In this document: piece after piece, positions 1 to 8,700 of the stretch
How positions within the stretch are numbered: the first letter of the stretch is position 1
Layout of the letters: each line of letters opens with the position of its first letter
DNA from: Lachnospira sp. UBA2821
GTDB lineage: Bacteria; Bacillota; Clostridia; Lachnospirales; Lachnospiraceae
Length of the DNA: 64,000 nucleotides
Assembly (NCBI GenBank): GCA_002351535.1
Contig: DEGR01000013.1
Span: forward strand, 1 to 64,000
Reading direction: 5' to 3'
Notes under the pieces: model-generated
Seen by the model: only the letters and a program-made list of their open reading frames with translations
What the model was told of the DNA's origin: nothing
The model's database searches: none
Program-made: the position numbers and the translations under genes

Positions 1-177
1 ACAAAAAAGAAAAGTTAAGGATAATAGTGCAATGAATAACGGTGTAATAAATAATAGCATAAAAACAGCAATATTGTGTCATATATCCACAGAATTTTGC
101 AAGAATATATAAAAATTAATATGTACACTAGCAGTATAATACATAAACGGAATTGTTACAAAGGAAAGGTGTTTTAT

Positions 178-1848
178 ATGAAGAAAAAATGGTGGAATGA
201 CAAGATAGCATATCAGATTTATCCAAAGAGCTTTATGGATAGCAATGGTGATGGTATAGGTGATTTGCGTGGAATAATATCAAAACTTGATTATCTGCAG
301 GAACTGGGAATAGATATTGTGTGGCTTTCTCCGGTATATAAATCTCCGTTTGTTGACCAGGGATATGATATATCTGATTATTATGCAATTGCCGAAGAGT
401 TTGGAACGATGGAAGAATTTGATGAACTTCTAAGAGAGGCAAAAGAGAGGGGCATTTCTATAATTATGGATTTAGTAATAAATCATTGCTCCGATAAGCA
501 TGAATGGTTTCAGAAGGCATTAAAAGAGCCTGATGGGGAATATGCAGATTATTTTTATTTCAGAAAAGGTAAGAACGGGAATCCTCCCAATAATATGCGT
601 TCTTATTTTGGAGGAAGCTGCTGGGAGCCGGTTCCGGGGACGGATAAGTATTATCTGCACATGTTTGCGAAAGAACAGCCGGATTTGAACTGGGAAAATA
701 AAAAATTAAGACAGAAGCTTTATGATATGGTGAACTGGTGGCTTGATAAGGGTCTGGCCGGATTCCGTATTGATGCCATAATTAATATCAAAAAAGACCT
801 TGATTTTCCGGATTATGAACCTGACGGACCTGATGGACTTGCAGGATGCTGGAGAATGGTAGAGAGTGTAGATGGTGTCGGAGAGCTGCTTGAAGACCTT
901 AAGAATAATACATTTAAGAAATATGATGCTTTTACGGTCGGTGAAGTATTTAACATGAAAAAGGACGAACTTCCACAGTTTATAGGTGATAACGGACATT
1001 TTTCTACTATATTTGACTTTAGTGCACATTGTCTTAGTAATGGTGAACATGGATGGTATGATTCTAAGCCTGTTGATTTTAAGGAATGGAGGCGTACTGT
1101 TATTGCTTCGCAGCTTGAGGTGCAAAAATACGGGCTTGAAGCAAATATTATTGAAAATCATGACGAACCGAGAGGAGTGTCGAGATTTCTGCCCGAATAT
1201 GCAAGAAATCCTAAAGGAACAAAGATGCTTGGTACGGTAAATGTATTACTTAGAGGAATTCCTTTTATCTATCAGGGACAGGAAATAGGAATGCAGAATG
1301 CGAAGTGGAACAGTATTGATGAATTTGATGACATCAATACTATAGACCAGTATAATATTGCAAGGGAAGCCGGACTTACAGAAAAAGAGGCACTTGATGT
1401 ATGCAGTGCAATGAGCCGTGACAATGCAAGGACACCTTTTCAATGGAGTGATGAAGACAATGCCGGGTTCACGACGGGAAAGCCATGGCTTAAAGTGAAT
1501 TCTGATTATAAAGATATTAATGTTAAGAGTCAGATTGGTGATGAGGATTCGGTTCTTAACTATTACCGCAGATTAATTGCACTTCGTAAATCGTCTGAAT
1601 ATAAAGATGTATTTGCATATGGCAGGTTTGAGCCTGTTTATGAGGATACGGATAATGTGATGGCATATTACCGCACAGATAACAATAAACGAGTACTTGT
1701 ATTGGCAAACTTTGGCGTCGATACAGTGGAAGTACAGCTTGAATATCCTATAAAGAAAATACTTCTCTCTAACGAAAACAGACAGGAAAGCGATAAAACA
1801 TTACAACTATCCGGCTGTGAAGTAATGGTGGCGGAGGTTTGCGCATAA
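178..1848 (+). CDS. malL: GH13 alpha-glucosidase (maltase / oligo-1,6-glucosidase family)
   Basis: Cytoplasmic retaining glycoside hydrolase that releases glucose from the ends of malto- or isomalto-oligosaccharides; 556 aa with no signal peptide. The start is the ATG 9 nt after AAGGAAAGG; longer in-frame extensions upstream lack a ribosome binding site. The GH13 residues are clear: nucleophile D199 in GFRIDA, acid/base E256 in VGEVF and the third acid D329 in ENHDEPR. These numbers nearly match those known for Bacillus oligo-1,6-glucosidase. The residue after the nucleophile is Ala, not the Val typical of alpha-1,6-specific members, so alpha-1,4 (maltase-like) activity is plausible; that is inference from the family. 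A TATAAT-like -10 lies at 135-140 without a good -35. The role fits finishing digestion of oligosaccharides made by the secreted amylases at 5.7-15.1 kb. Confidence 0.9.
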   Translation: MKKKWWNDKIAYQIYPKSFMDSNGDGIGDLRGIISKLDYLQELGIDIVWLSPVYKSPFVDQGYDISDYYAIAEEFGTMEEFDELLREAKERGISIIMDLVINHCSDKHEWFQKALKEPDGEYADYFYFRKGKNGNPPNNMRSYFGGSCWEPVPGTDKYYLHMFAKEQPDLNWENKKLRQKLYDMVNWWLDKGLAGFRIDAIINIKKDLDFPDYEPDGPDGLAGCWRMVESVDGVGELLEDLKNNTFKKYDAFTVGEVFNMKKDELPQFIGDNGHFSTIFDFSAHCLSNGEHGWYDSKPVDFKEWRRTVIASQLEVQKYGLEANIIENHDEPRGVSRFLPEYARNPKGTKMLGTVNVLLRGIPFIYQGQEIGMQNAKWNSIDEFDDINTIDQYNIAREAGLTEKEALDVCSAMSRDNARTPFQWSDEDNAGFTTGKPWLKVNSDYKDINVKSQIGDEDSVLNYYRRLIALRKSSEYKDVFAYGRFEPVYEDTDNVMAYYRTDNNKRVLVLANFGVDTVEVQLEYPIKKILLSNENRQESDKTLQLSGCEVMVAEVCA

Positions 1849-1873
1849 AATATAAAGTTATGGAGTATATAAT

Positions 1874-2497
1874 CTATGACTGATTAAGGAATGTGAGGTA
1901 TTTGAATCTGAATGAGACATCAGTATCTTCGGGTTCGTTAATTATACTTCTGTATTCTGCTTCAGTGAGAGTTTCTTTAAGCTGCTTCTTTGAACTGTCG
2001 GGAACAATACCACTTGAGGCATCTACAAAGCATAAAGGCGGATAAAGTATGCACCACCAGTTTTTTCCTGATGCTTTTCCGATTTTGATATTAAGAGCAG
2101 TATATTTGCCGGAAGGAAGCACAACATCCCCATAACATTTTACCGGAAATACAGTTTCTTCTACTGAGCATGTTACTGAATAATCATACCCTTCACTTTT
2201 GATAACCTGCGAGGCTATGGCATTTATATTGTCATAGTTTTCGCAGGCAATTTTTATGCTTTCATCCAGTGAATCTGATTCACTTAACATAGGCGAAAGA
2301 TATGTAACAACTGCGTCTTTGACTTTAAGTTTGAGAGCCTGGTCTTCATCAGAATCACTGTTTGCAACGACATGAAATCTTAGTATGCGTCCGGCAATAT
2401 CTTTCTGCATTGATGAATTACATGCAGAAGAAGGTGTGTAATTGTTATAAAGAGCAGCCAGGATGATAAGTGCTGCGATAAAAAATATTTTTTTCAT
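1874..2497 (-). CDS. spoIIR: Stage II sporulation protein R
   Basis: 207-aa secreted signalling protein that, in the family, is made in the forespore and triggers SpoIIGA-dependent processing of pro-sigma-E in the mother cell. The sequence has an N-terminal hydrophobic signal/anchor (about residues 3-20) and the conserved SpoIIR segment RFHVVANSDSDEDQ followed by LKLKVKDAVV. The start ATG follows GAAAGGAAATTTTATATT. The gene converges on the GH13 gene with a 25-bp gap and has no partner gene. Its promoter must lie in the 66 bp between its start and the large hairpin element that begins at 2564, or inside that element. Function is from family knowledge. Confidence 0.93.
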   Translation of the reverse strand: MKKIFFIAALIILAALYNNYTPSSACNSSMQKDIAGRILRFHVVANSDSDEDQALKLKVKDAVVTYLSPMLSESDSLDESIKIACENYDNINAIASQVIKSEGYDYSVTCSVEETVFPVKCYGDVVLPSGKYTALNIKIGKASGKNWWCILYPPLCFVDASSGIVPDSSKKQLKETLTEAEYRSIINEPEDTDVSFRFKYLTFLNQS

Positions 2498-2563
2498 AAT
2501 ATAAAATTTCCTTTCAAAATATTGTTCTGGTTAGATTATAGACATCATGAAAAGAACTTATAC

Positions 2564-3107
2564 ACCAAAACTTTTCATGGCAATAAAATGCATACTACTA
2601 CATAAAAGCATGGATGCATTGGTATTAATATCTAAACATTTTGCATAAATTGCGTGAATTTGTCAGATGCCTGATTTCAGCTTAACGTTTGTGTACATTC
2701 GTTAAGTGAACAGCGATGCTAAGGGTGTGCGACCAATACAAACTCTCTCATGATTCCTTAGCCGGGTGGGAGTAAATGCATTCTACGGCTAAGCCTATAA
2801 GGTGCGAAAAATCAAACGCGCCAGTAATATATCTTCAAGTTGTATACAGTGTTGCTTGAACGGTGATTTTTCGCACCAGCTTAAGCCGTAGAATAGCATA
2901 ACTCCCACCACGGCACGTCATAAATCGAGTGTGTGTATTGGGCGCACACCCTTGCAGAGATGTTCAATATCGAATGAACACAAATAATCAGATAAGCTGA
3001 AAACGGCATCGACAAATTAGCAATTTATGGCAAGTTTCGATATTGATACTGATGCATGCCATGTACAATATGTGCTTTTAGTATTTATTGACGTGAAAAG
3101 TTTTGGT
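2564..3107 (-). repeat. Large imperfect-palindrome element, copy A (544 bp)
   Basis: One of three interspersed copies; this one is inverted relative to copies B (40285-40820) and C (57673-58207). The ends are a perfect 14-bp inverted repeat, ACCAAAACTTTTCA at 2564-2577 and its complement at 3094-3107. The centre has a perfect 14-bp stem, GGTGCGAAAAATCA at 2801-2814 pairing with 2864-2877. Between them the arms are imperfectly complementary along their length: GTGGGAG against CTCCCAC, and GAATTTGTCAGATG against the CATCGACAAATTAG side. The whole element can therefore fold into one long hairpin. No reading frame is conserved between copies. It fills the gap between divergent spoIIR and murI. 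Flanks are TATA-rich with no clear target duplication. Confidence 0.9.
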
Positions 3108-3227
3108 TATATATAAAAAATAATCCTATACACTATATTGTTATAATAAAAATCTTTTGATATACTGTATTTATTATGTTTTGTGATGAGGAGCATCTGG
3201 ACAGGTTGCTCGGAAATGAGGACTGAT

Positions 3228-4133
3228 ATGAATGATAATATAAATGATAATATAAATGATAATATAAATGATAATATAAATGATAATATAAATGATAAAT
3301 TGAGAGATATAGCAACAGCACCGGTCGGGGTATTTGATTCGGGTGTTGGAGGACTTACGGTTGCAAGGGAAATAATGCGTCAACTTCCTAATGAAAAAAT
3401 AGTATATTTTGGTGATACTGCAAGAGTGCCATATGGAAGCAAGTCGAAAGAAACGATTATCAGATATTCAAGACAGATAGTGAGATTCCTTGAGACAAAA
3501 GGAGTAAAGGCAATCGTTGTTGCATGTAATACAGCCAGTGCACTTGCACTTGAAGATATCAGGCATGAGATAGATATGCCTATCATCGGTGTTGTTAAGC
3601 CGGGAGCAAAAGTTGCTGCTGATAATACAGTTAACAAGAGAGTGGGTGTCATTGCTACAGAGGCCACTGTTAACAGTAAGATTTATACGGAATATATTAA
3701 GCGTCAGGATAAAGAGATTACAGTTATAGAAAAGGCATGCCCTTTATTTGTTCCGCTTGTTGAAGAAGGATGGCTTAAAGATTCCGTTACTGAGGAAGTT
3801 GCAAAGAGATATCTTGGAGAAATGAAGAAGGAAAATATAGACGCATTGGTTCTTGGATGTACGCATTATCCACTTTTAAGAAACATGATAGGGCAGATTA
3901 TGGGCGAGTCTGTAAGGCTTGTTAATCCGGCTTATGAGACTGCGGTGAGTCTGGGAGAACTTCTTAATGAAAAAGGAATTGCGGCAGGAAACGAGAACAG
4001 GTATGCAAGTGAAATGTATGATTTTTATGTTAGTGATGCTGCTGAGAAGTTCAAGAGGTTTGCAAATTCAATTTTACCTTTCAGAATAGAAAATATTGAA
4101 CAGATTAACATAGAAGAATATGCACAGAAATGA
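3228..4133 (+). CDS. murI: Glutamate racemase
   Basis: Interconverts L- and D-glutamate to supply D-Glu for peptidoglycan; cytoplasmic, 301 aa. The family motifs are present: DSGVGGLTV starting at D37, ACNTAS with catalytic C100 and LGCTHYPLL with catalytic C211. The start is placed at the ATG 5 nt after GAAATGAGGA, giving MNDNIND; an upstream in-frame start has no ribosome binding site. The protein has an unusual N-terminal tail of five tandem NDNI units encoded by a 12-bp repeat (3231-3290), ahead of the usual start of the fold at about residue 30. DUF1934 follows 10 bp downstream, probably in the same operon. Confidence 0.95.
   Translation: MNDNINDNINDNINDNINDNINDKLRDIATAPVGVFDSGVGGLTVAREIMRQLPNEKIVYFGDTARVPYGSKSKETIIRYSRQIVRFLETKGVKAIVVACNTASALALEDIRHEIDMPIIGVVKPGAKVAADNTVNKRVGVIATEATVNSKIYTEYIKRQDKEITVIEKACPLFVPLVEEGWLKDSVTEEVAKRYLGEMKKENIDALVLGCTHYPLLRNMIGQIMGESVRLVNPAYETAVSLGELLNEKGIAAGNENRYASEMYDFYVSDAAEKFKRFANSILPFRIENIEQINIEEYAQK
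3231..3290 (+). repeat. 12-bp tandem repeat, five units, in murI N-terminus
   Basis: Five identical copies of AATGATAATATA directly after the murI start codon encode (Asn-Asp-Asn-Ile)x5. The unit length is a multiple of three, so copy-number change by slippage would lengthen or shorten the tail without breaking the frame. Confidence 0.97.
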
Positions 4134-4143
4134 GGATTAATAT

Positions 4144-4572
4144 ATGACTAAAGATGTGATAGTGTCTGTAAAGGGATTACAGTTTGAGAATGAAAATGAG
4201 CCTGTTGAGATTGTGACAAAAGGAACGTATTACAATAAGAATAACAGGCATTATATATTATATGATGAGATGTTTGATGAAAAAGAAGTGACAAAAAGTA
4301 CAATAATTGTAAAAGACAGTTCAGTTGAGGTTATAAGAAGGGGAATAACGAGTTCTCATATGCTTTTTGAAGAGAACAGAAAGAATACTTCATATTATAA
4401 TATGCCTTTTGGAAAAATGCTTCTTGGGATAAATGCAACTAAGGTTGACGTAAAAGAGCAGGAAGACGAGATGAATATAGACATTAAGTATGGGCTTGAG
4501 GTTAATTACAATTTTATATCGGAATGTAGTATTAACATTGAAGTAAAATCGCACCGGACACCATGTTTATAA
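4144..4572 (+). CDS. DUF1934 family beta-barrel protein
   Basis: 142-aa small protein with the pattern of DUF1934 (YwiB-like): an N-terminal MTKDVIVSVKG strand, alternating beta strands and the segment YNMPFGKMLLG. The molecular function is unknown; the fold is lipocalin-like in family descriptions. It starts 10 bp after murI behind a GAAATGAGGA motif that also contains the murI stop codon, so the two are probably translated from one message. The last codons lie inside the left arm of the intrinsic terminator at 4551-4597, so the C-terminal residues HRTPCL are dictated by the terminator stem. Confidence 0.8.
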   Translation: MTKDVIVSVKGLQFENENEPVEIVTKGTYYNKNNRHYILYDEMFDEKEVTKSTIIVKDSSVEVIRRGITSSHMLFEENRKNTSYYNMPFGKMLLGINATKVDVKEQEDEMNIDIKYGLEVNYNFISECSINIEVKSHRTPCL

Positions 4573-4597
4573 ACATGATATCCGGTGCGGATTTTTT
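4551..4597. terminator. Intrinsic terminator shared by convergent genes
   Basis: A GC-rich inverted repeat (GCACCGGACACCATG against CATGATATCCGGTGC, one mismatch plus loop) is followed by ATTTTTT on the plus strand. It overlaps the end of the DUF1934 gene, and the stop codon of the minus-strand gene at 4596 lies in its T run. Confidence 0.9.
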
Positions 4598-5111
4598 AAC
4601 TGTTCTTTTTTGAATTCTTCTTTTCGTAGCGTGCAGCTTTTTTCTCGGCTGCCTCTTTTTCTGCTAATTTTGCAGCTTTTTTCTCGGCACGTTTCTGTTT
4701 GAATGATTTCTTTGGTTCAGGAACCGGTCCTCTTATACGTTTCGCGGAAGTGACATATAAACCACTTACTGATGCTTTGACTTCCTGTTTAGGAAGTATT
4801 GATTCATAGATTTTCTCATCACATATAAGTGACATAACACGTGGTCCGACTTTTACTTTGATAATAGGGAGCTTAGTCCAGCGAAGATAACGTGGAGTCT
4901 GATCCAAAACCATTTTTGGAAGACCTGCCTCTGCAATCTTTAGTCGTTTTTTGTCTATAACATAAAATGACATTGTCTGTGACTGGGCATCCATGGCAGC
5001 TTTCTGTGATTCAGCCTTTTTCTCAGCTTTTTTGCCGAGGAAGTACATAACAACCATCAGTAAAACCACAACTGCAAGAATTATCAGAAGTACTTTTAAA
5101 AATGTACTCAT
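4596..5111 (-). CDS. Membrane-anchored hypothetical protein, Lys/Ala-rich tail
   Basis: 171 aa, not recognised as a named family. The start chosen is ATG 5111 (MSTFLKVLL) after AAAGGATGGAGAAT; an upstream extension is possible but poorly supported. Residues about 5-24 form one hydrophobic transmembrane helix. A basic/Ala-rich stretch follows, then a roughly 100-residue middle domain (FYVIDKKRLKIAEAGLPK, and KVKVGPRVMSLICDEKIY) and a charged C-terminal tail rich in Lys, Ala and Glu that is probably coiled coil. It stands alone, convergent with DUF1934. The topology suggests a cytoplasmic domain tethered to the membrane; no function can be given. Confidence 0.75.
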   Translation of the reverse strand: MSTFLKVLLIILAVVVLLMVVMYFLGKKAEKKAESQKAAMDAQSQTMSFYVIDKKRLKIAEAGLPKMVLDQTPRYLRWTKLPIIKVKVGPRVMSLICDEKIYESILPKQEVKASVSGLYVTSAKRIRGPVPEPKKSFKQKRAEKKAAKLAEKEAAEKKAARYEKKNSKKNS

Positions 5112-5222
5112 ACAATTCTCCATCCTTTCTGTGAATAAACACATAATGTACATTTTATCATTGCATTTGGTAAAAAACAAGACATAATTAATATATTTAT
5201 GAAAGTATGGATGCATAGTCAT

Positions 5223-5705
5223 TAATATCAGAGAGTCTATATAATATGTGGTGTGTTACATTGGTACAATTGTAATTGTGCTATTTTTATTGTCAAAATG
5301 ACGATAAAACATTTGAAATGTAATATTTTAATACTAAAAAATATGCATTTTTGAAATGATGGAGTGTTTTGTACAAACACAATAATACTAAAATGAAACA
5401 AAAATATTAACTAAATATGTGGGATAAAAATAGTGACTTTGGCATAATGCACAAAAAAACAATTAAAATAATTGATAAAACAAAGGCTGATTGTGCAATA
5501 TTTATTTGTAAAAATTACAAATATACAAAATGCACAATGATATTAAAAAATAATATACAATTTAAAACAAATTTTCAATGCTGTTAATAATCTGTTAATA
5601 CTTCATTGACAAATTGTATAAAAGAGTATAACTTATTCATAGCAACAACTGTCGGCAAAGCATATAAAGGGCAAGGTGTTATTAAAAGAAAGGAAGATAT
5701 GGGAA
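5223..5705 (+). promoter_or_regulatory. AT-rich amylase upstream region with phased direct repeat and promoter
   Basis: About 480 bp of very AT-rich non-coding DNA before the first amylase. A TTGACA at 5606-5611 and TATAAC at 5627-5632 (15-bp spacer) make a candidate promoter. Just upstream, CTGTTAATA occurs twice (5581-5589 and 5592-5600), exactly 11 bp apart, about one helical turn, ending 5 bp before the -35. That layout fits an activator or repressor site for carbohydrate control. No classical cre site was seen. Confidence 0.45.
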
Positions 5706-8700
5706 ATGAGAAAAAAACTATTTAGAAGAGTCGTAAGTATTACGATGGCCGGCATGATGGCATTCACGGCATCGTTTTCAGATTTTTCAGGTACATTAAC
5801 AGCTAAGGCACAGACGAATAATAGTGTGTCAGAACTGGCAACAGCCACGGACTACGGACTTGTTGATAATGTACAGGATGGGGTAATTCTTCACTGCTGG
5901 AACTGGTCATTCAGTAATATTTCAGCAAACATGGAGAAAATAGCTAAGGCAGGATATTCAGCAGTACAGACATCACCTATACAGGCTGCTAAAGAGGGGA
6001 CAACAGGAAGAAGTGTTGGAACTAACTGGTGGGTTTATTATCAGCCGGCAGGATTTTGGATTGATAACAGTGGAAGCAGCGCCCTTGGAAACAAAACTGA
6101 ATTCAAAGCAATGTGTGATAAGGCAGAAGAGTATGGAATCAAGGTTATCGTTGATGTAGTAGCAAACCATGTGGGAAATGGCGGGGGTAACAATTTTGCA
6201 TCAACAGTAGACCCTGAGATTAAGAATGATTCATCAATGGTTCATACAGTAACTGATAATTCTAACTATACAACAAGATATGAAAATACACAGAAATGTA
6301 TTTGTGCATGTCCTGACCTTAATACACAGGATTCAAGAATACAGAATAAAGTGCTTTCATACCTTAAAGAATGTATAGATGCAGGAGCAGACGGATTCAG
6401 ATTCGATGCTGCAAAGCACATTGAGACAGCAGAAGAGAATGGCGGATTTGCCGGACAGTTCTGGCCAACAGTAATTAATGGCGCTAAAGAATATTATAAG
6501 AGCAAAACATCTAAGAATTTATACTGTTATGGTGAGATACTTGATAATCTTGCATCATCAGGTTCATCGCCTTCGATAACAGCATATACAAAATATATGA
6601 GTGTAACAGCCAATGATTCAAGTAATGGAGTTATGAAGTCTGTTGCCGGCTCAAATGCAAATGGCGCAGCTAATAGCTGGATAAGTATGGCTGATAAACC
6701 ATCAAACGCAGTGTTATGGGCAGAGTCACATGACACATGGGCAAATGATGACGGATATCTTTCAAGAGGATACGATACAGGAAAAGTTCAGAGAGCATGG
6801 GCTATGGCTGGTTCGAGAGCAAATGCAGCAGGACTTTATTTTGCAAGACCTACAAGAAATGCTATCAGCAATAATACACTGGTAAAGAATAGTTCAGATG
6901 CAACAAGTGTTAAACTCGGTGAGGCAAAAGATACAGGATGGAATGATAAACAGGTAACAGCAGTTAATCATTTTCATAACTACTTTGTGGGAGCGGGTGA
7001 ATATCTTGGTTCATCAGACGGGGTTGCATACAATGTAAGATATGATGCAAAAGATGAAAGATACGGAGTGGTTCTTTGCAAAGTATCAGGAGGAAGTCAG
7101 ACATTATCAGGTTTTGCAGTACCAAAGATGGCTGATGGAACTTATACAGATGAAGTCACAGGAGAGACATTTACAGTATCAGGTGGAAAGATTTCAGGTA
7201 AAATCGGAGATACGGGAATTGCAGTTGTATATAATGCAAAAACTTCACCTTCTGTAACAATCTCACAGGAAGGTGGAAAATTCAATACAGATTCGATAAT
7301 TGTTACATTTGGACTTAAGAATGCAACAAGCGGAACATATAAGATTGGAGATTCAGCAGCAGTTACATATACAAAAGATACTACTGTTGAGATAGGAAAA
7401 GATTTAAAATTCGGAGAGTCAGTAACAGTAACTCTTACAGCTACAGACGGTAAGACAGATTCAGGTGCTAAGTCATATACATTTACAAAGGTTGACCCTG
7501 ATCTTGTAGAAACAGATACATTATATGTAGATAAACCATCAGGATGGAGCAGATTAACAGCATATGTATATGATGATACAACATCATCAACAACAGTTAA
7601 AAACGCAGAATGGCCTGGTGTAGAACTTACTAAAGATGCTGAAACAGGTTATTACAAATACGAAATTCCTTCTGATATTAAAGAGCCAAAGGTTATAATA
7701 TCAGATAATGGTGCAAACCAGATACCGGGAGCACAGAAACCGGGATTATCACTTGACGGAACAATGCTTCTTAAAGATGGTAAGTTAGAATCTTATACAC
7801 CTCCTGTAACAACAGGAAAAGTAATTGTAAAATATGTTGATGTTAATGGTAAAGAACTTAAAGCTTCAGAAGAGCTGTCAGGTAAAGTTGGAGATATATA
7901 CACAGCAAAAGAACTTACTGTTGATGGATATAAAATTGTTAAGACACCATCTAATGCAACAGGAAAATTTACAAAAGATACTATAACAGTTACATATGTA
8001 TATGAAGTGATTGTAATTGATAATAAGGCAAGAGTTGAAGCATCATTTAGGGATGGTTCTGAATTTGATACAGAGACTAAAGTAGTAACTCTTAAACTGG
8101 TAAATGCAACAAGTGGTTCATACAGTCTTGATGGAGGACCTGTAGTTGAATTCACAGATAAGACAGACGTAGTTATTGGTCAGGGTAAAATTGCTGATTC
8201 TAAGATTACACTTAAGACAACAGCTAAGAATGATAAAGAAGAAAATGTAAATACATTTACTTATACAAAGAAGTTCAATGGTCAGGCGGTTGATGAGTCA
8301 ATGTATAAGACAAATAGTATGACAGATGATTCATCACTTTCAACTGCATCTGATAACACACAGTTTGCAAGCAAGTATTACAATACAAACGGTTCCGGTT
8401 CTAATAAGACAATTAAGTCTGCATCAGACTGGACAGCAGATGATAAGATTGCACAGGGTGTAGCTAACGATGACAGTAATGTATTCAAAGGACCACATGA
8501 GTATCCTGTATATGATGAGTATTCATTATATGGAGCATATGATGATGAGAACTTATACATTGGATGGCAGTATGTAGATGTAAGGGATGTTACAGCGAAA
8601 GACCAGCAGGGTGCAGGAACTACAGAAGCAAAACCTGATAATGCAGACATTCCACAGATGATAGCATTAGATCTTGGTGCTTCAAAAGGTAAATACACAG

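Noticed and set aside
2541..3120. Target-site duplication around the hairpin elements
   Set aside because: Short TATA-like runs flank copies A and C, but copy B lacks them and no consistent repeat of fixed length is visible.
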